Assembly: GCA_014656495.1 (NCBI GenBank)
Contig: BNCN01000004.1
Coordinates: forward strand, 124,001 to 188,000
Source: Comamonas sp. KCTC 72670
GTDB lineage: Bacteria; Myxococcota; Myxococcia; Myxococcales; Myxococcaceae
Reading direction: 5' to 3'
DNA length: 64,000 nucleotides
The translations under genes and the position numbers were made by a program. Under the pieces are notes generated by a model. The model was not told where the DNA came from, made no database searches, and saw only the letters and a list, made by a program, of their open reading frames with translations. This document shows, in pieces, positions 37,802 through 47,009 of the stretch (the first letter of the stretch is position 1; the number at the start of each line of letters is the position of its first letter).

Positions 37802-38545
37802 CTACTCGAAGCGCAGCGTCGAGCCGCCCGACAGGTCCCGTTCGACCACGACGGGCGCGCCGATGATGGTGATGTTCCCGCCTCCGGAGGCCTCGACACG
37901 CAAGGTGTCGACCACCTGCAGCTCGGTGCTGCCGCCACCGCTGGACTCCAGCCGCGCGTCGGCGACTCGCAGCCCCGCGCCGTACAGCTTGCCGCCTCCT
38001 GACATCTCACTGTCCAGCACGGCGGCATGGCCCGCGAGGGTGACCTCCGCGCCGCCGCTGGTCTCCATCGTCATGCGCTCCACCGCGAGCCCCTCGGCTC
38101 GAATCCTGCCGCCGCCGCTCGCGACGAGCCGGAAGTAGGGGGCCGCCATCGTCCCGCTCAGGCTCACGGCGCCGCCGCCCGAGCGCTCGAAGCCCCGCAG
38201 TGTCGGGACGGTGACGCGCACGCGCAGCGGGTTCTCGGACTCCCAGTGGCCCACGTCCTCGGAGAGGAACTGGACCCGCAGCTGGCCGCGAGAATGGACG
38301 TCGGTGCGCAGGAGGGCCACCAGATTGCTGTCACCCTCGACGACGACGCCGTGGGGTTGCTCCGGGTCCACGACGACGATGGCGGCGATGCCGTCGCTGA
38401 CGTGGACCTCCTCGAACGAGGGCGTCCGCCGCGCCTCTTCCACCCTTTCGCCATTGCCTTCGACGAATGGCCCGGCCGAACACGCGCTGAGCGCCGCCGC
38501 GAGCAAGACGGTTCCAGCCCAGGCTCCTGCTTTCGAGATGCGCAT
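37802..38545 (-). CDS. Lipoprotein with DUF2807 (head GIN) adhesin-like domain
   Basis: 247 residues. Signal peptide with lipobox LSAC (cleavage before Cys-22) and a short linker, then a beta-helical DUF2807 domain. It has the usual FEEVHVSDGIAAIVV start and many SGGG turns (RSGGGAVSLSG, ASGGGRIRAEG, SSGGGSTELQ, ASGGGNITI). Such domains form right-handed beta-helices and are often found on surface or sensor proteins. Function unknown. It is convergent with the DUF3185-like gene (12-base gap). Confidence 0.9.
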   Translation of the reverse strand: MRISKAGAWAGTVLLAAALSACSAGPFVEGNGERVEEARRTPSFEEVHVSDGIAAIVVVDPEQPHGVVVEGDSNLVALLRTDVHSRGQLRVQFLSEDVGHWESENPLRVRVTVPTLRGFERSGGGAVSLSGTMAAPYFRLVASGGGRIRAEGLAVERMTMETSGGAEVTLAGHAAVLDSEMSGGGKLYGAGLRVADARLESSGGGSTELQVVDTLRVEASGGGNITIIGAPVVVERDLSGGSTLRFE

Positions 38546-38774
38546 GCTTTCCCTCCCAGGGTTCCAGACGTCAGCGACGTCGCGCAGCTAGGAACACCCT
38601 GGGGGGAATCAACTGTCACCCGGCGCCGCGAAATCGGCGTCGCATGCTCCGCCGCACGCGCGGGCCAGGTGCCGCTCCGGACGGAGCCGCGCTGGCCTTG
38701 GGCCAGAACGCAGCGGGCCCGGAACCGGTTCGCGGTCCCAGGCCCTCGCGGACAGGCTCGCAGGTGGAAGGAGA

Positions 38775-39560
38775 CTACGGCGCGGGCGCCGCCGCCTTCG
38801 CGGCCTTCTGGGCCTCGCTGAACTTCTTCGTCATCTCCGCGAACTGCACCTGGTACTCGTCCATGCGCTTCTGGTGCTCCTCGGCGCGGGCGTTGGCCTC
38901 GGCGACGATGGCCTTGTCCTTCTTGTTCTCCTCCGCCTCGGACAGCGCCATCTCCTTCTGCTGCCGCTCGAACTCCATCAGGCGGCCCATCACCACGCGC
39001 TTGTTGAGGTACGTGTTGGCCGAGTTCGGGTTGATGGCGATGACCTGGTCGTAATACCCGAGCGACTTGTCCAGGGCCTCCTTGATGATGGGCGCACCCA
39101 TGGAGCGGGCACCACCGCGCTGCGCGTAGATCTCCGCGATCCACCCCAGGGACGCCTCGTCCTTCGGATCGAGCTTCAGGGCCTCGTTGAAGTACTTCTC
39201 GGCCTCTTCGCTCGTGCCGCCCGTCATGTACATGCTGGCCAGCGTCCGGTAGATCTCGGCCTTCTCGGCGGGCGCCGTCTTGAACTCGCCCATCTTCAGC
39301 ACGGACTCGGCGGCCTCGTTCATCTGCCCGATCTGCATGTGGGCGAAGGCCTTCTTCTCCCAGACCTTCTCCTGCTTCGGGTCGGCCTGGAGCGACAGGG
39401 CGTAGGCCTCGATGGCCTCCTTGTATTGCTTCTTGCTGAGGTGGTCGCTGCCGGTGATGCGGTGCTTCTTCGCGGTGTCATCCTCGGCCTTACAGCCGAC
39501 GACGGTGCCACCCAGCGCGAGCGCTCCGACCAGCAGTCCGACTTTTCCCAGGTGCTTCAT
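38775..39560 (-). CDS. TPR lipoprotein
   Basis: 261 residues from ATG 39560. Lipoprotein signal peptide (KHLGKVGLLVGALALGGTVV, Cys in the VVGC box). At least four tetratricopeptide repeats follow between residues about 35 and 185 (SKKQYKEAIEAYALSLQADP, SEEAEKYFNEALKLDPKDEA). The last ~65 residues are a charged coiled coil (FERQQKEMALSEAEENKKDK) ending in an Ala/Pro tail. Probably a periplasmic or outer-membrane scaffold protein, common in myxobacteria. No specific partner is visible. Confidence 0.88.
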   Translation of the reverse strand: MKHLGKVGLLVGALALGGTVVGCKAEDDTAKKHRITGSDHLSKKQYKEAIEAYALSLQADPKQEKVWEKKAFAHMQIGQMNEAAESVLKMGEFKTAPAEKAEIYRTLASMYMTGGTSEEAEKYFNEALKLDPKDEASLGWIAEIYAQRGGARSMGAPIIKEALDKSLGYYDQVIAINPNSANTYLNKRVVMGRLMEFERQQKEMALSEAEENKKDKAIVAEANARAEEHQKRMDEYQVQFAEMTKKFSEAQKAAKAAAPAP

Positions 39561-39707
39561 ATGTGTGCCTCTCAAGATTTTTGGAGGACCCGCCCTCACG
39601 GGTCCTGATTTTGCGGGCAGCATACCCGAAGTCGCGTCACGGGGACGTTGCCCGAAGTCCCGTCCCCTGGGAGAGCAGGCAGGCCCTCCACCGGATGTCC
39701 CGGTGCG

Positions 39708-40886
39708 TCATGCCGTCAGCACGAGCTTGACGATCTCCGGGGGGCTCCCGACGCGCATGGGCGGGCCCCAGAAGCCGCAGCCCCGGCTGACGTAGATGTT
39801 CGAGTCCCCGTGCGCGTACAGCCCGGCGGAGTGCTCCCAGGCGAGCCCGATGAGGAACGTCATGGGCACCAACTGTCCACCATGGGTGTGGCCGGAAATC
39901 TGGAGGTCCACGCCGCGTTCGGCGGCGACCTTGAAGTTCGCGGGCTGGTGCGCGAGCAGCACCGCGGCGCGGTCGGGATTGCGCCCCGCGAGCGCCTGGT
40001 CCAGGTCGTAGCCCTTCTTGTTGCGCCGCCGGCCACCGCTCCAGTCATCCACGCCCACCAGGTCGAACGAGGCCCCCGCGTCACCGATGCGCACGTGCCG
40101 GTTGCGGAGCACCTCGATGCCGAGCGACTCCAGGAACGCCGACCACGCCTCGTCACCCGAGTAGTAGTCGTGGTTGCCGGTGACGAAGTAGCTGCCGTAG
40201 CGCGACTTCAGCGCCGCGAGCGCGGCCACGTGGCCACCCAGCGAGGGCACGTCGCCATCCACCAGGTCGCCGGTGATGGCGAACAGGTCGGGGCGCAGCG
40301 TGTTGGCTTGTTGGACGAGCGCGTCCATGTAGCGGCGCTGGATGAAGTGGCCCACGTGGATGTCGGTGAGCTGCACGATGCTCAGCCCGTCCAGCGCCTT
40401 GGGGAGCTTGGGAATCTTCACCGCCAGCTCGGTGACGATGGGCGGCGAGAAGGCGCGCCAGCTCCCATGGGCCGCGAGGCCTCCACCGGCCATGAAGGCG
40501 CCTCCCGCCACGGCTTGGCCCAGGAAGCGCCGCCGCTCCTCGTCGACGTGCTGCGCGGGCGGGGCCTCGGCTGCGGGAGGCGTGGGCTCGGGACGGCGCC
40601 GCAGCCGCTGGACGAGGGCCGCGAGCGCGCGCCCCGCATCCGTCAGCACCAACGCGATGACGAGGCACAGCGCCACGCCCATCCACGTGTACATCGCCTG
40701 GGTGAGCGGGCCCTCGGCGCCCGAGGGGAGCAGGTCCACCACGGTGCGCCGGTTCCCCAGCACGCCCGTCATCAACACGAGCACGCCTATCGCCAGCAGG
40801 CGGGGCAGGCGGCCATGCACGAGTTGCCGCACCAGCCGCCGGTACAGGTACAGGTGGCCCAGCACCGCGCCGAGCCCGATGAGCAT
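39708..40886 (-). CDS. Membrane metallophosphoesterase (YkuE-like)
   Basis: 392 residues from ATG 40886. A TTG at 40907 would add LRFFSFS, which matches the usual N-terminus of the family, so the start is uncertain by seven codons. Three or four membrane helices come first. An RRRFLGQAVAGG stretch near residue 118 resembles a Tat motif. The phosphoesterase domain follows with DIHVGH, GDLVDGD, GNHDYY and SGHTHGGQ, all metal ligands present. The relative YkuE acts on cell-surface substrates. The product is probably outward-facing. It is divergent from the SDR gene. Confidence 0.9.
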   Translation of the reverse strand: MLIGLGAVLGHLYLYRRLVRQLVHGRLPRLLAIGVLVLMTGVLGNRRTVVDLLPSGAEGPLTQAMYTWMGVALCLVIALVLTDAGRALAALVQRLRRRPEPTPPAAEAPPAQHVDEERRRFLGQAVAGGAFMAGGGLAAHGSWRAFSPPIVTELAVKIPKLPKALDGLSIVQLTDIHVGHFIQRRYMDALVQQANTLRPDLFAITGDLVDGDVPSLGGHVAALAALKSRYGSYFVTGNHDYYSGDEAWSAFLESLGIEVLRNRHVRIGDAGASFDLVGVDDWSGGRRRNKKGYDLDQALAGRNPDRAAVLLAHQPANFKVAAERGVDLQISGHTHGGQLVPMTFLIGLAWEHSAGLYAHGDSNIYVSRGCGFWGPPMRVGSPPEIVKLVLTA

Positions 40887-41095
40887 CGAAAAGGAGAAGA
40901 ATCGCAACGGAGTGAGGGGCGGGTGGGGGGGCGGGTGAGGCGCCAGGGTAGCACGCCACCGACGGGGCTCGGCGCATCGCGCGGGAGTCGCGGACGGTCG
41001 CTCCGGCGGCCCGCTTCCAACCCCTGGCGTGGTATCCGGGCGCGTTGGACCGTGGGGCCATTGAACAGGCGCCGCTGGCGGCAAGGAGCACGGAC

Positions 41096-41851
41096 ATGGA
41101 CAAGGTCATCGTCATCACGGGGGCGAGCAGCGGAATCGGCGCGGAGCTGGCGCGGCAGGCAGGCGGGCAGGGTGCCCGGCTCGTGCTGGCCGCGCGCCGG
41201 AAGGCGGAGCTGGAGGCCGTGGCGGCGCGATGCGGGAGTGACGCCCTGGCGGTGGTCACCGATGCGACCCGGCGCGAGGACATGGAGCGCCTGCGCGACG
41301 CTGCGCTCACGCGCTTTGGCCGCATCGACGTGTGGGTGAACAACGCGGGCCGCGGCATCACCCGCTCCGTCGCGGAGCTCACGGACGCGGACCTGGAGGC
41401 CATGTGGCGCGACAACGTGAACACCGCGCTCTACGGCATGCAGGCGGTGCTGCCGCACTTCCAGGCGCGCGACGCCGGGCAACTCGTCAACGTCTCCAGC
41501 ACCCTGGGGCGGCTCCCCATCGTGCCGCACCGGTCCGCGTACAGCGCGGCGAAGCATGCGCTCAACGCGCTCAGCGCATGTCTCCGTCAGGAGCTGCGTG
41601 AGACGCACCCCGGCATCACCGTCACGGTGGTGATGCCGGGCGTGGTCGCCACGGCTTTCGGCGACAATGCGCTGGGAGGGGGCCCGGACTCGCGCACGTT
41701 GCCGGGGGCGCAGCGCGTCGAGGACGCCGCGAAGGTCATCCTCGATGCCATCGAACACCCGCGTGCGGAGGTCTACACGCAGGCGGCGACGCAGGCCCAG
41801 GTCGAGCGGTACTACCGCGACGTGGGCGCTTTCGAGCAGGGCGCCCGTTAG
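41096..41851 (+). CDS. Short-chain dehydrogenase/reductase (SDR)
   Basis: 251 residues from ATG 41096, with AAGGAG upstream. Classical SDR: NAD(P) motif TGASSGIG, NNAG at about residue 82, and a catalytic Ser-Tyr-Lys set (VNVSS, YSAAKHA). The Arg after the first strand (AARR) suggests NADPH. The substrate cannot be told from the sequence. The gene stands alone, divergent from the phosphoesterase gene and convergent with a lipoprotein gene after nine bases. Confidence 0.93.
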   Translation: MDKVIVITGASSGIGAELARQAGGQGARLVLAARRKAELEAVAARCGSDALAVVTDATRREDMERLRDAALTRFGRIDVWVNNAGRGITRSVAELTDADLEAMWRDNVNTALYGMQAVLPHFQARDAGQLVNVSSTLGRLPIVPHRSAYSAAKHALNALSACLRQELRETHPGITVTVVMPGVVATAFGDNALGGGPDSRTLPGAQRVEDAAKVILDAIEHPRAEVYTQAATQAQVERYYRDVGAFEQGAR

Positions 41852-41860
41852 CCGCGGGCC

Positions 41861-42547
41861 TCAGCGCATGCAGAGGTAGTCGAAGTTCTGGGGCGTGACG
41901 TTCGTGAGCAGGCCCGAGTTGCAGTAGGCCAGGGCGTAGTCGTAGCGCACGGTCTTGGCCGCGCGCCGCTCGACGCAGAAGCCCGTGCCCACGCCACAGC
42001 GCCAGGCTTCGCGGTACTCGATGTCGTAGCTGTTGCCGTCGAAGGTGTTGTTGCAGATGCCCCACGCAGCAGCCTGGACCCGGCGGGTACAGGAGGCGTT
42101 CTGCCAGATGCGGGTGATGGGGTCCTCGTAGATGCTCGTGGGGCAGGGGACCCAGGAGAAGACGACCTCACCCGTGGCGCACATCTTGAACAGGAGGGGC
42201 CACTCCCTCCAGGGGTGACGGGTGACCGTGAAGTACGTCGTATCTCCCGTCAGCTCATCCTTGGTCACGTACTGCGCGGTACCGGTGCGCTGCGCCTTGA
42301 GTTGCTGCAGGACGATCTGCTCGGCGGAGTCCTGCACGTGGAGGACTCCCGCCGCACGGTCGAGCGCGCCGATGAGGTCCTCCACCTTGTGAGAGGGCTC
42401 GTTCTCCACCGCGTCCCTGTCGAGGGCCGCCGTCTCCTCCATGACTTCAGGTTGCGGCTCCTCCACCGGCCCTCCACAAGCGGTCCCCAACCCGAGGGCG
42501 GCGACAGCGGCGAGGATGCTGCGGACAATGCGGGCATGTGCGATCAT
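41861..42547 (-). CDS. Hypothetical lipoprotein
   Basis: 228 residues. Signal peptide with lipobox GTAC (Cys-24), an acidic linker (EEPQPEVMEETAALDRDAVE) and a mature domain with about eight cysteines in the last half (KMCATG, VPCPTS, ASCTRR, GICNNT, WRCGVG, GFCVER, AYCNSG, YLCMR), suggesting disulfide bonds. I recognise no family. Location would be the outer membrane or periplasm. Confidence 0.8.
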   Translation of the reverse strand: MIAHARIVRSILAAVAALGLGTACGGPVEEPQPEVMEETAALDRDAVENEPSHKVEDLIGALDRAAGVLHVQDSAEQIVLQQLKAQRTGTAQYVTKDELTGDTTYFTVTRHPWREWPLLFKMCATGEVVFSWVPCPTSIYEDPITRIWQNASCTRRVQAAAWGICNNTFDGNSYDIEYREAWRCGVGTGFCVERRAAKTVRYDYALAYCNSGLLTNVTPQNFDYLCMR

Positions 42548-42753
42548 CAGACGTCTCCAATTGCAAGGGAATGGACGAGCGATGAAGTCTGTCGAGGTGC
42601 GCGTCCGGCGTCTGCAATTGAGGGGCCTGGATTGATAGGGATTGCTGCCCAGGGAGCGCGTCCTGGCTCCCGTGCGCCGATGTTGCGTTTTGCGTTACTG
42701 CGAGGGCCTGGCGTGACGGTGGAGGTCACAGCCCGGGCTGGCTCGTCGCGGGG

Positions 42754-42785
42754 CACATGCCTGCCATGGGCGCGTCAGGCATGTG
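42754..42785 (-). terminator. Hairpin after the DJ-1/PfpI gene
   Basis: CACATGCCTG (42754-42763) pairs with CAGGCATGTG (42776-42785), a perfect 10-bp stem with a 12-base loop, starting 18 bases beyond the stop of the minus-strand DJ-1/PfpI gene. No T-run follows. The rest of the 255-base gap shows two similar CGTCTSCAATTG stretches about 60 bases apart, without clear meaning. Confidence 0.5.
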
Positions 42786-42802
42786 TCCCGGTGCCGTGGC
42801 GA

Positions 42803-43360
42803 TCAGGTGCGGGCTTCGCGCCCCGCTGTCGCGCCCGCGCTCTTCAAATCCTCGAGGATGGCCTTGCTGAAATCTTCCAGGTCATCCGGCTTGCGACTGG
42901 TGATCCAGTTGGCATCGCGGACCACGGACGCGTCTCTCACGCGGACGTTCGGAATCATCTTCAGGTCTTGCTGAATCGTCGTCCACGCGGTGAGCGTCCG
43001 CCCATCCACGATGCCCGCGGAGATGAAGAGCTGCGGCCCGTGGCACACGGCGGCGATCAGCTTGCCGCGGTCATCGAACTCCTTCACGAACCGGATGAAG
43101 CGCTCGTCGGCCCGGAGGTTGTCGGGGGAGTGCCCGCCAGGGATGAGCAGCATGTCGAAGTCCTTCACGTCGACCTCGTCGATGCCGCGCTCCAACCGGA
43201 ACTTCTCCTTGCCTCGTTTGCCCTCGACCGAGTCGCCCGCCTTCTTGCCGATGAGCACCACCTCATGGCCGGCGCCGCGCAACTGGTCATAGGGCACCCG
43301 CAGCTCCGAGTCCTCGAAGCCATCTCCCACGATGCAAGCAACCCGCTTCCCATCCGCCAT
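42803..43360 (-). CDS. DJ-1/PfpI family protein
   Basis: 185 residues from ATG 43360 with GAGGAG upstream. Class I glutamine-amidotransferase-like fold with the PfpI signature: a Glu in GDGFEDSEL, the nucleophile elbow AAVCHGPQLF (C106, H107), and PGGHSPDNLR. Members act as proteases, deglycases or chaperones, mostly in stress defence, and which role applies here cannot be told. A nested hairpin lies directly in front of its ribosome site. An in-frame extension upstream runs through that hairpin and is unlikely to be coding. Confidence 0.93.
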   Translation of the reverse strand: MADGKRVACIVGDGFEDSELRVPYDQLRGAGHEVVLIGKKAGDSVEGKRGKEKFRLERGIDEVDVKDFDMLLIPGGHSPDNLRADERFIRFVKEFDDRGKLIAAVCHGPQLFISAGIVDGRTLTAWTTIQQDLKMIPNVRVRDASVVRDANWITSRKPDDLEDFSKAILEDLKSAGATAGREART

Positions 43361-43374
43361 GTCGTCTCTCCTCA

Positions 43375-43417
43375 GAGTGGGGTCTCCAAACATCTGCACG
43401 CTGTGCAGTCCCCACTC
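43375..43417 (-). other. Nested leader hairpin of the DJ-1/PfpI gene
   Basis: An outer 8-bp stem, GAGTGGGG (43375-43382) with CCCCACTC (43410-43417), encloses an inner 6-bp stem, CTGCAC (43394-43399) with GTGCAG (43403-43408). In the minus-strand message it ends about 15 bases before the start codon, next to the GAGGAG. It might tune translation or stabilise the message. Confidence 0.5.
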
Positions 43418-43491
43418 GGAAGGGGAGGCCCGGAGATGAATCCAGGCGGGCTGCTCGACGCCTCCCCGGAGGGCGGGCAGGCTCACACGGC

Positions 43492-43519
43492 GACGGCCCC
43501 CGGGATGCCGAGGGCCGTC
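43492..43519 (-). terminator. Hairpin after the efflux permease gene
   Basis: GACGGCCC (43492-43499) pairs with GGGCCGTC (43512-43519), 8 bp with a 12-base loop. It lies just beyond the stop of the permease gene, the last gene of the minus-strand efflux operon. No T-run. Confidence 0.5.
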
Positions 43520-43526
43520 CGGAGCG

Positions 43527-44735
43527 TCACTCGTAGCGGAGCGACTCGATGGGGGCCAGGCTCGCCGCGCGGCGCGCCGGCCAGATGCCGAAGAACACGC
43601 CCACCGTCGCGGAGAAGGCGATGGCGACCACGATGGCCTCGGGGGCCACCACCACCGTCCAGCCAGCCATGCGCTCGAGCATCGCCGCGCCGCCCACGCC
43701 CAGCAGCAGCCCCAGCGTTCCACCCGCGAGGCACAGCACCAGGGACTCGACGAGGAACTGGAGCATGATGTCCATGCCCGTGGCGCCCAGCGCCTTGCGC
43801 AGGCCAATCTCGCGCGTCCGCTCCGTCACCGACACGAGCATGATGTTCATGATGCCGATGCCGCCCACCAGCAGGGAGATGGCGGCGATGCCCGCGAGCA
43901 GCAGGGAGAACGTCTGGGTCGTCTCCTGCATCGTCGTGAGCAGCGAGGCCTGGTCCCGGATGTTGAAGTCCGCGGGCTGCTCCGGGCGCAGCCGGTGCTC
44001 GCGGCGCAGCTTCTGGTCAATCTCCGCCATGGCGTCGTTCATCGACTTCTCGTCCACGGCCTGCACCGCGATGGAGCGGATGCGGTCGCTGCCCATCACC
44101 CGGAACTGCGCGGTGGCGAGCGGGATGTAGAGGCTCTCATCCGGGTTGCTGAAGCCCTGGGCGCCTTTCTCCGCGAGCACGCCGATGACCTCGAACGGGA
44201 TGCCGCGGATCCGGATGGACTCGCCCACGAGCGACGCGGTGTCCGTCAACCCCAGCTGCGCCCCCGCGAGCGCGCCCAGCACCACCACCCGGCGGCGGCC
44301 CCGGTCCTCGGTCTCCGTGAAGAGGCGGCCGTCGGTGATCTGCCCCTGGTTGACGCGGAAGTAGTCCGGCCAGGTGCCCACGACGGACAGGTTGGCGTTC
44401 TTGGCGCCGTACTCCACCTGGAAGCGCGACTCGATCTCCGGCGAGACGGCCTGGATGTAGCGCGCGTTCTCCTTCAGCGCCTGCGCGTCGTCGATGGTCA
44501 GCGACGCCTGGGCGCGAATCATGCCGCCGCCGGAGAAGGACTGGCCGGGGCGCACCGTGAGCACGTTGGTGCCCAGCGTCTGGAGCCGCTGCGCCACCGA
44601 GCGCTGTGCCCCTTCACCCAGCGCCACCATGGTGATGACCGCGGCGATGCCGATGACGATGCCCAGCATGGTCAGCAGCGACCGCAGCTTGTTGGCGAGG
44701 ACCGCATCGAATGCGACCCGGATGATTTCACCCAT
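43527..44735 (-). CDS. MacB-like ABC transporter permease
   Basis: 402 residues. N-terminal helix (LLTMLGIVIGIAAVITMVAL), a periplasmic MacB-type core domain (residues about 45-265), and a C-terminal FtsX domain with three helices. It begins at SLLLAGIAAISLLVGGIGIM and carries the conserved NIMLVSVTERTREIGLRKAL motif. E. coli MacB has an ATPase domain fused to its N-terminus. Here the ATPase is a separate gene two positions upstream. Last gene of the four-gene efflux operon with TolC, ATPase and adaptor. Confidence 0.95.
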   Translation of the reverse strand: MGEIIRVAFDAVLANKLRSLLTMLGIVIGIAAVITMVALGEGAQRSVAQRLQTLGTNVLTVRPGQSFSGGGMIRAQASLTIDDAQALKENARYIQAVSPEIESRFQVEYGAKNANLSVVGTWPDYFRVNQGQITDGRLFTETEDRGRRRVVVLGALAGAQLGLTDTASLVGESIRIRGIPFEVIGVLAEKGAQGFSNPDESLYIPLATAQFRVMGSDRIRSIAVQAVDEKSMNDAMAEIDQKLRREHRLRPEQPADFNIRDQASLLTTMQETTQTFSLLLAGIAAISLLVGGIGIMNIMLVSVTERTREIGLRKALGATGMDIMLQFLVESLVLCLAGGTLGLLLGVGGAAMLERMAGWTVVVAPEAIVVAIAFSATVGVFFGIWPARRAASLAPIESLRYE

Positions 44736-44765
44736 GACGTGTCCTCCTCCTTTCGGGAACCGGCA

Positions 44766-46217
44766 CTAGCGCGGCATCCGCGGACCGCCGGCGCCAGGAA
44801 TCACGCCACCCGACATCTGGCGCATCCGCTCGTTGCGCTGCTGCTGCTGCTGCTGGAGCTTCGCCACGGAGATGAGCAGCACCTGCTCGCCTTCCTCCAG
44901 CCCGCTCACCACCTCGGTGCTCTCCCAGTCGCTCAGGCCCAGCGTGACGCGGCGGGGCTCGATGCCCTGCGCGCCCTGCACGAAGACGACGCCCATCCGC
45001 GTGTCCGACGCGCCCTGGCGCTCCTCCCGCTGCCGGCGTCCAGCGCGGCCCTCGCCCGAGCCTCCCTGGCCATTGCCCGCGCCCGGCCCGCCCCGCGCCG
45101 GCACCACGTTGGCCCCCGGGCCGTTGCCCTGCATCACCGCCTGGGTGGCGCCCGCGCCCGCCTCGCCCACGGCGGACACCGTCGTCGCGCCCTCCGGCGT
45201 GTCGCGCGGGCCCGGCGCGCTGGGCGGCCGCATCATCGCGCGCACCGCGTCCTCGGAGAGGCCCACCGCGGCCGCCGCGTTCCGAGCGTCGCGCATGCCC
45301 ACCACGGCGGTGTTGGGCACGGTGATGGCGTTGCGCCGGCGGGAGATTTCAATGGACACCTCCGCGTTCATGCCTGGCCGCAGGAGGCCGTCCGGGTTCT
45401 CCATCCGCACGAGCACCGGGAAGAGGGTGACGTTCTGCTCCACCAGCGCCTGCGGCTCGATCTTCACCACCTCGCCGATGAAGGTGCGGCCCGGGTAGGC
45501 CTCCATGGTGACGCGGGCCTTCTGGCCGGCCTTGATCTGCCCGACGTCCGTCTCGTCCACCTTGGCGCGCACCTGCATCACCGACAGGTCGGCCATCTTG
45601 AACAGCGCGGTGCCACCGGAGACGTTGTTCGTGGCGGAGGCGATGATGACGCCCGGCTGGATGGTCCGCTCCAGGATGGTGCCCGGGCTGGGCGCGATGA
45701 TGGTGACGTCCCGGCTGCGCTCGCGGGCCAACTGGAGGTTGGTCTCCGCGCGGACCTTCGCCGCCCGCGCCGTGGCCGCGGCGTCCACCGCCGCTTCGTA
45801 CTCCTGCAGCGTCACGTAGGCGTCCTTGCGCAGCGTCTCCATGCGCTGACGCTGGGCCTCGGTGGTGTTCAGCCGCACCCGCGCGGACTCCAGGTCGGCC
45901 TGGGCCTGCGCCAGCGCGTTCTGCACGTCGCGCGGCTCGATCTCCGCCAGCAGCGTGCCCTTGGCCACGGTGTCGCCGGTGTCGAAGTGGACCTTCAGCA
46001 CTTCACCGGAGGCCTGGGACTTCACCTCCACCACGCGCAGGGGCTCGACCAGGCCCGCGGACTCCGCCACCACCTCCATGTCCCGGCGCTCCGCCGCCAC
46101 CAGCGCGGACGAGCGCTCCTGCTTCTGGGGCTCCGCGTCGCGCTGGGTGACGTACACACCCGCCCCCAGAAGGAGCGCCGCGCCGCCGGAGATGATCCAT
46201 GTCTTCGTCTTGCTCAC
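44766..46217 (-). CDS. MacA-like periplasmic adaptor (HlyD family)
   Basis: 483 residues. N-terminal anchor (WIISGGAALLLGAGVYV), two lipoyl-like half domains (VEVKSQASGEVLKVHFDTGD, VTIIAPSPGTILERTIQPGV) around an alpha-hairpin (residues about 95-165), a beta-barrel region, and a membrane-proximal part. A Gly/Arg-rich stretch near residues 370-410 is an insertion without parallel in E. coli MacA. The C-terminus is Gln/Arg-rich (QQQQQRNERMRQM). It links the inner-membrane permease to TolC. Confidence 0.95.
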   Translation of the reverse strand: MSKTKTWIISGGAALLLGAGVYVTQRDAEPQKQERSSALVAAERRDMEVVAESAGLVEPLRVVEVKSQASGEVLKVHFDTGDTVAKGTLLAEIEPRDVQNALAQAQADLESARVRLNTTEAQRQRMETLRKDAYVTLQEYEAAVDAAATARAAKVRAETNLQLARERSRDVTIIAPSPGTILERTIQPGVIIASATNNVSGGTALFKMADLSVMQVRAKVDETDVGQIKAGQKARVTMEAYPGRTFIGEVVKIEPQALVEQNVTLFPVLVRMENPDGLLRPGMNAEVSIEISRRRNAITVPNTAVVGMRDARNAAAAVGLSEDAVRAMMRPPSAPGPRDTPEGATTVSAVGEAGAGATQAVMQGNGPGANVVPARGGPGAGNGQGGSGEGRAGRRQREERQGASDTRMGVVFVQGAQGIEPRRVTLGLSDWESTEVVSGLEEGEQVLLISVAKLQQQQQQRNERMRQMSGGVIPGAGGPRMPR

Positions 46218-46262
46218 GACGACCTCCCGTTCCCTGTCCCACGCAGCGAGCGTGGCGAAAAT

Positions 46263-47009
46263 TCAGTGCTGATTCCGCTCGTCCCGCTCGATGACGCCGT
46301 CCTTCAAGAACAGCACCCGGTGCGCGTGCGCCGCGATGTCCGACTCGTGTGTGACGAGCATCAACGTCTGCCCTTGCGTATGCAGCTCGCCGAAGAGCGC
46401 CATGATCTCCTCGCCGGTGCGGCTGTCGAGCGCGCCCGTGGGCTCGTCCGCCAGCAGCAGCGCGGGCTGCGTCACCAGCGCGCGGGCAATGGCCACGCGC
46501 TGGCGCTGACCGCCGGACAGCTCGTTGGGGCGGTGGTCCTTGCGCGCGCCCAGGCCCACCTTGTCCAGCATCGCCGCCGCGCGCTCGCGCCGTTCCTTCT
46601 TGGGGACGCGGGCGTAGATGAGCGGCAGGGCCACGTTGTCCAGCGCCGACGCCCGGGGCAGCAGGTTGAAGCTCTGGAACACGAAGCCCAGCTCCCGGTT
46701 GCGGATGCGGGCCAGCGCGTTCTCCGACATGCCCGCCACCGGCTGGCCGTTGAGCCAGTACTGCCCGTCACTGGGGACGTCCAGGCAGCCGATGAGGTTC
46801 ATGAAGGTGGACTTGCCCGAGCCGGACGGCCCCATGACGGCCACGTACTCGTTGCGGTGGATGGTGAGGTCGACCCCGCGCAGCGCGCGGACCACCTCGG
46901 AGCCCATCGTGTATTCCTTGCGCAGGCCCTCGACGCGGATGATGACGTTGGAGATGTCCCGGTTGGCGCCCGGGCCCTGCGGCGGCTGCGGCTGGGTGGA
47001 CGTGCTCAT
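46263..47009 (-). CDS. ABC transporter ATPase (MacB/LolD type)
   Basis: 248 residues. Walker [12 protein letters not shown]-loop, signature [15 protein letters not shown], Walker [13 protein letters not shown], and the H-loop VTHE. The MacB/LolD group has the characteristic [18 protein letters not shown] segment. The start overlaps the stop of the TolC-like gene by four bases. It drives the adjacent permease. Confidence 0.97.
   Translation of the reverse strand: MSTSTQPQPPQGPGANRDISNVIIRVEGLRKEYTMGSEVVRALRGVDLTIHRNEYVAVMGPSGSGKSTFMNLIGCLDVPSDGQYWLNGQPVAGMSENALARIRNRELGFVFQSFNLLPRASALDNVALPLIYARVPKKERRERAAAMLDKVGLGARKDHRPNELSGGQRQRVAIARALVTQPALLLADEPTGALDSRTGEEIMALFGELHTQGQTLMLVTHESDIAAHAHRVLFLKDGVIERDERNQH

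Noticed and set aside
42550-42630. Two similar CAATTG-containing stretches between the lipoprotein and DJ-1 genes
   Set aside because: They match over only about 12 of 14 bases, and no promoter or regulator link was visible. Possibly chance.
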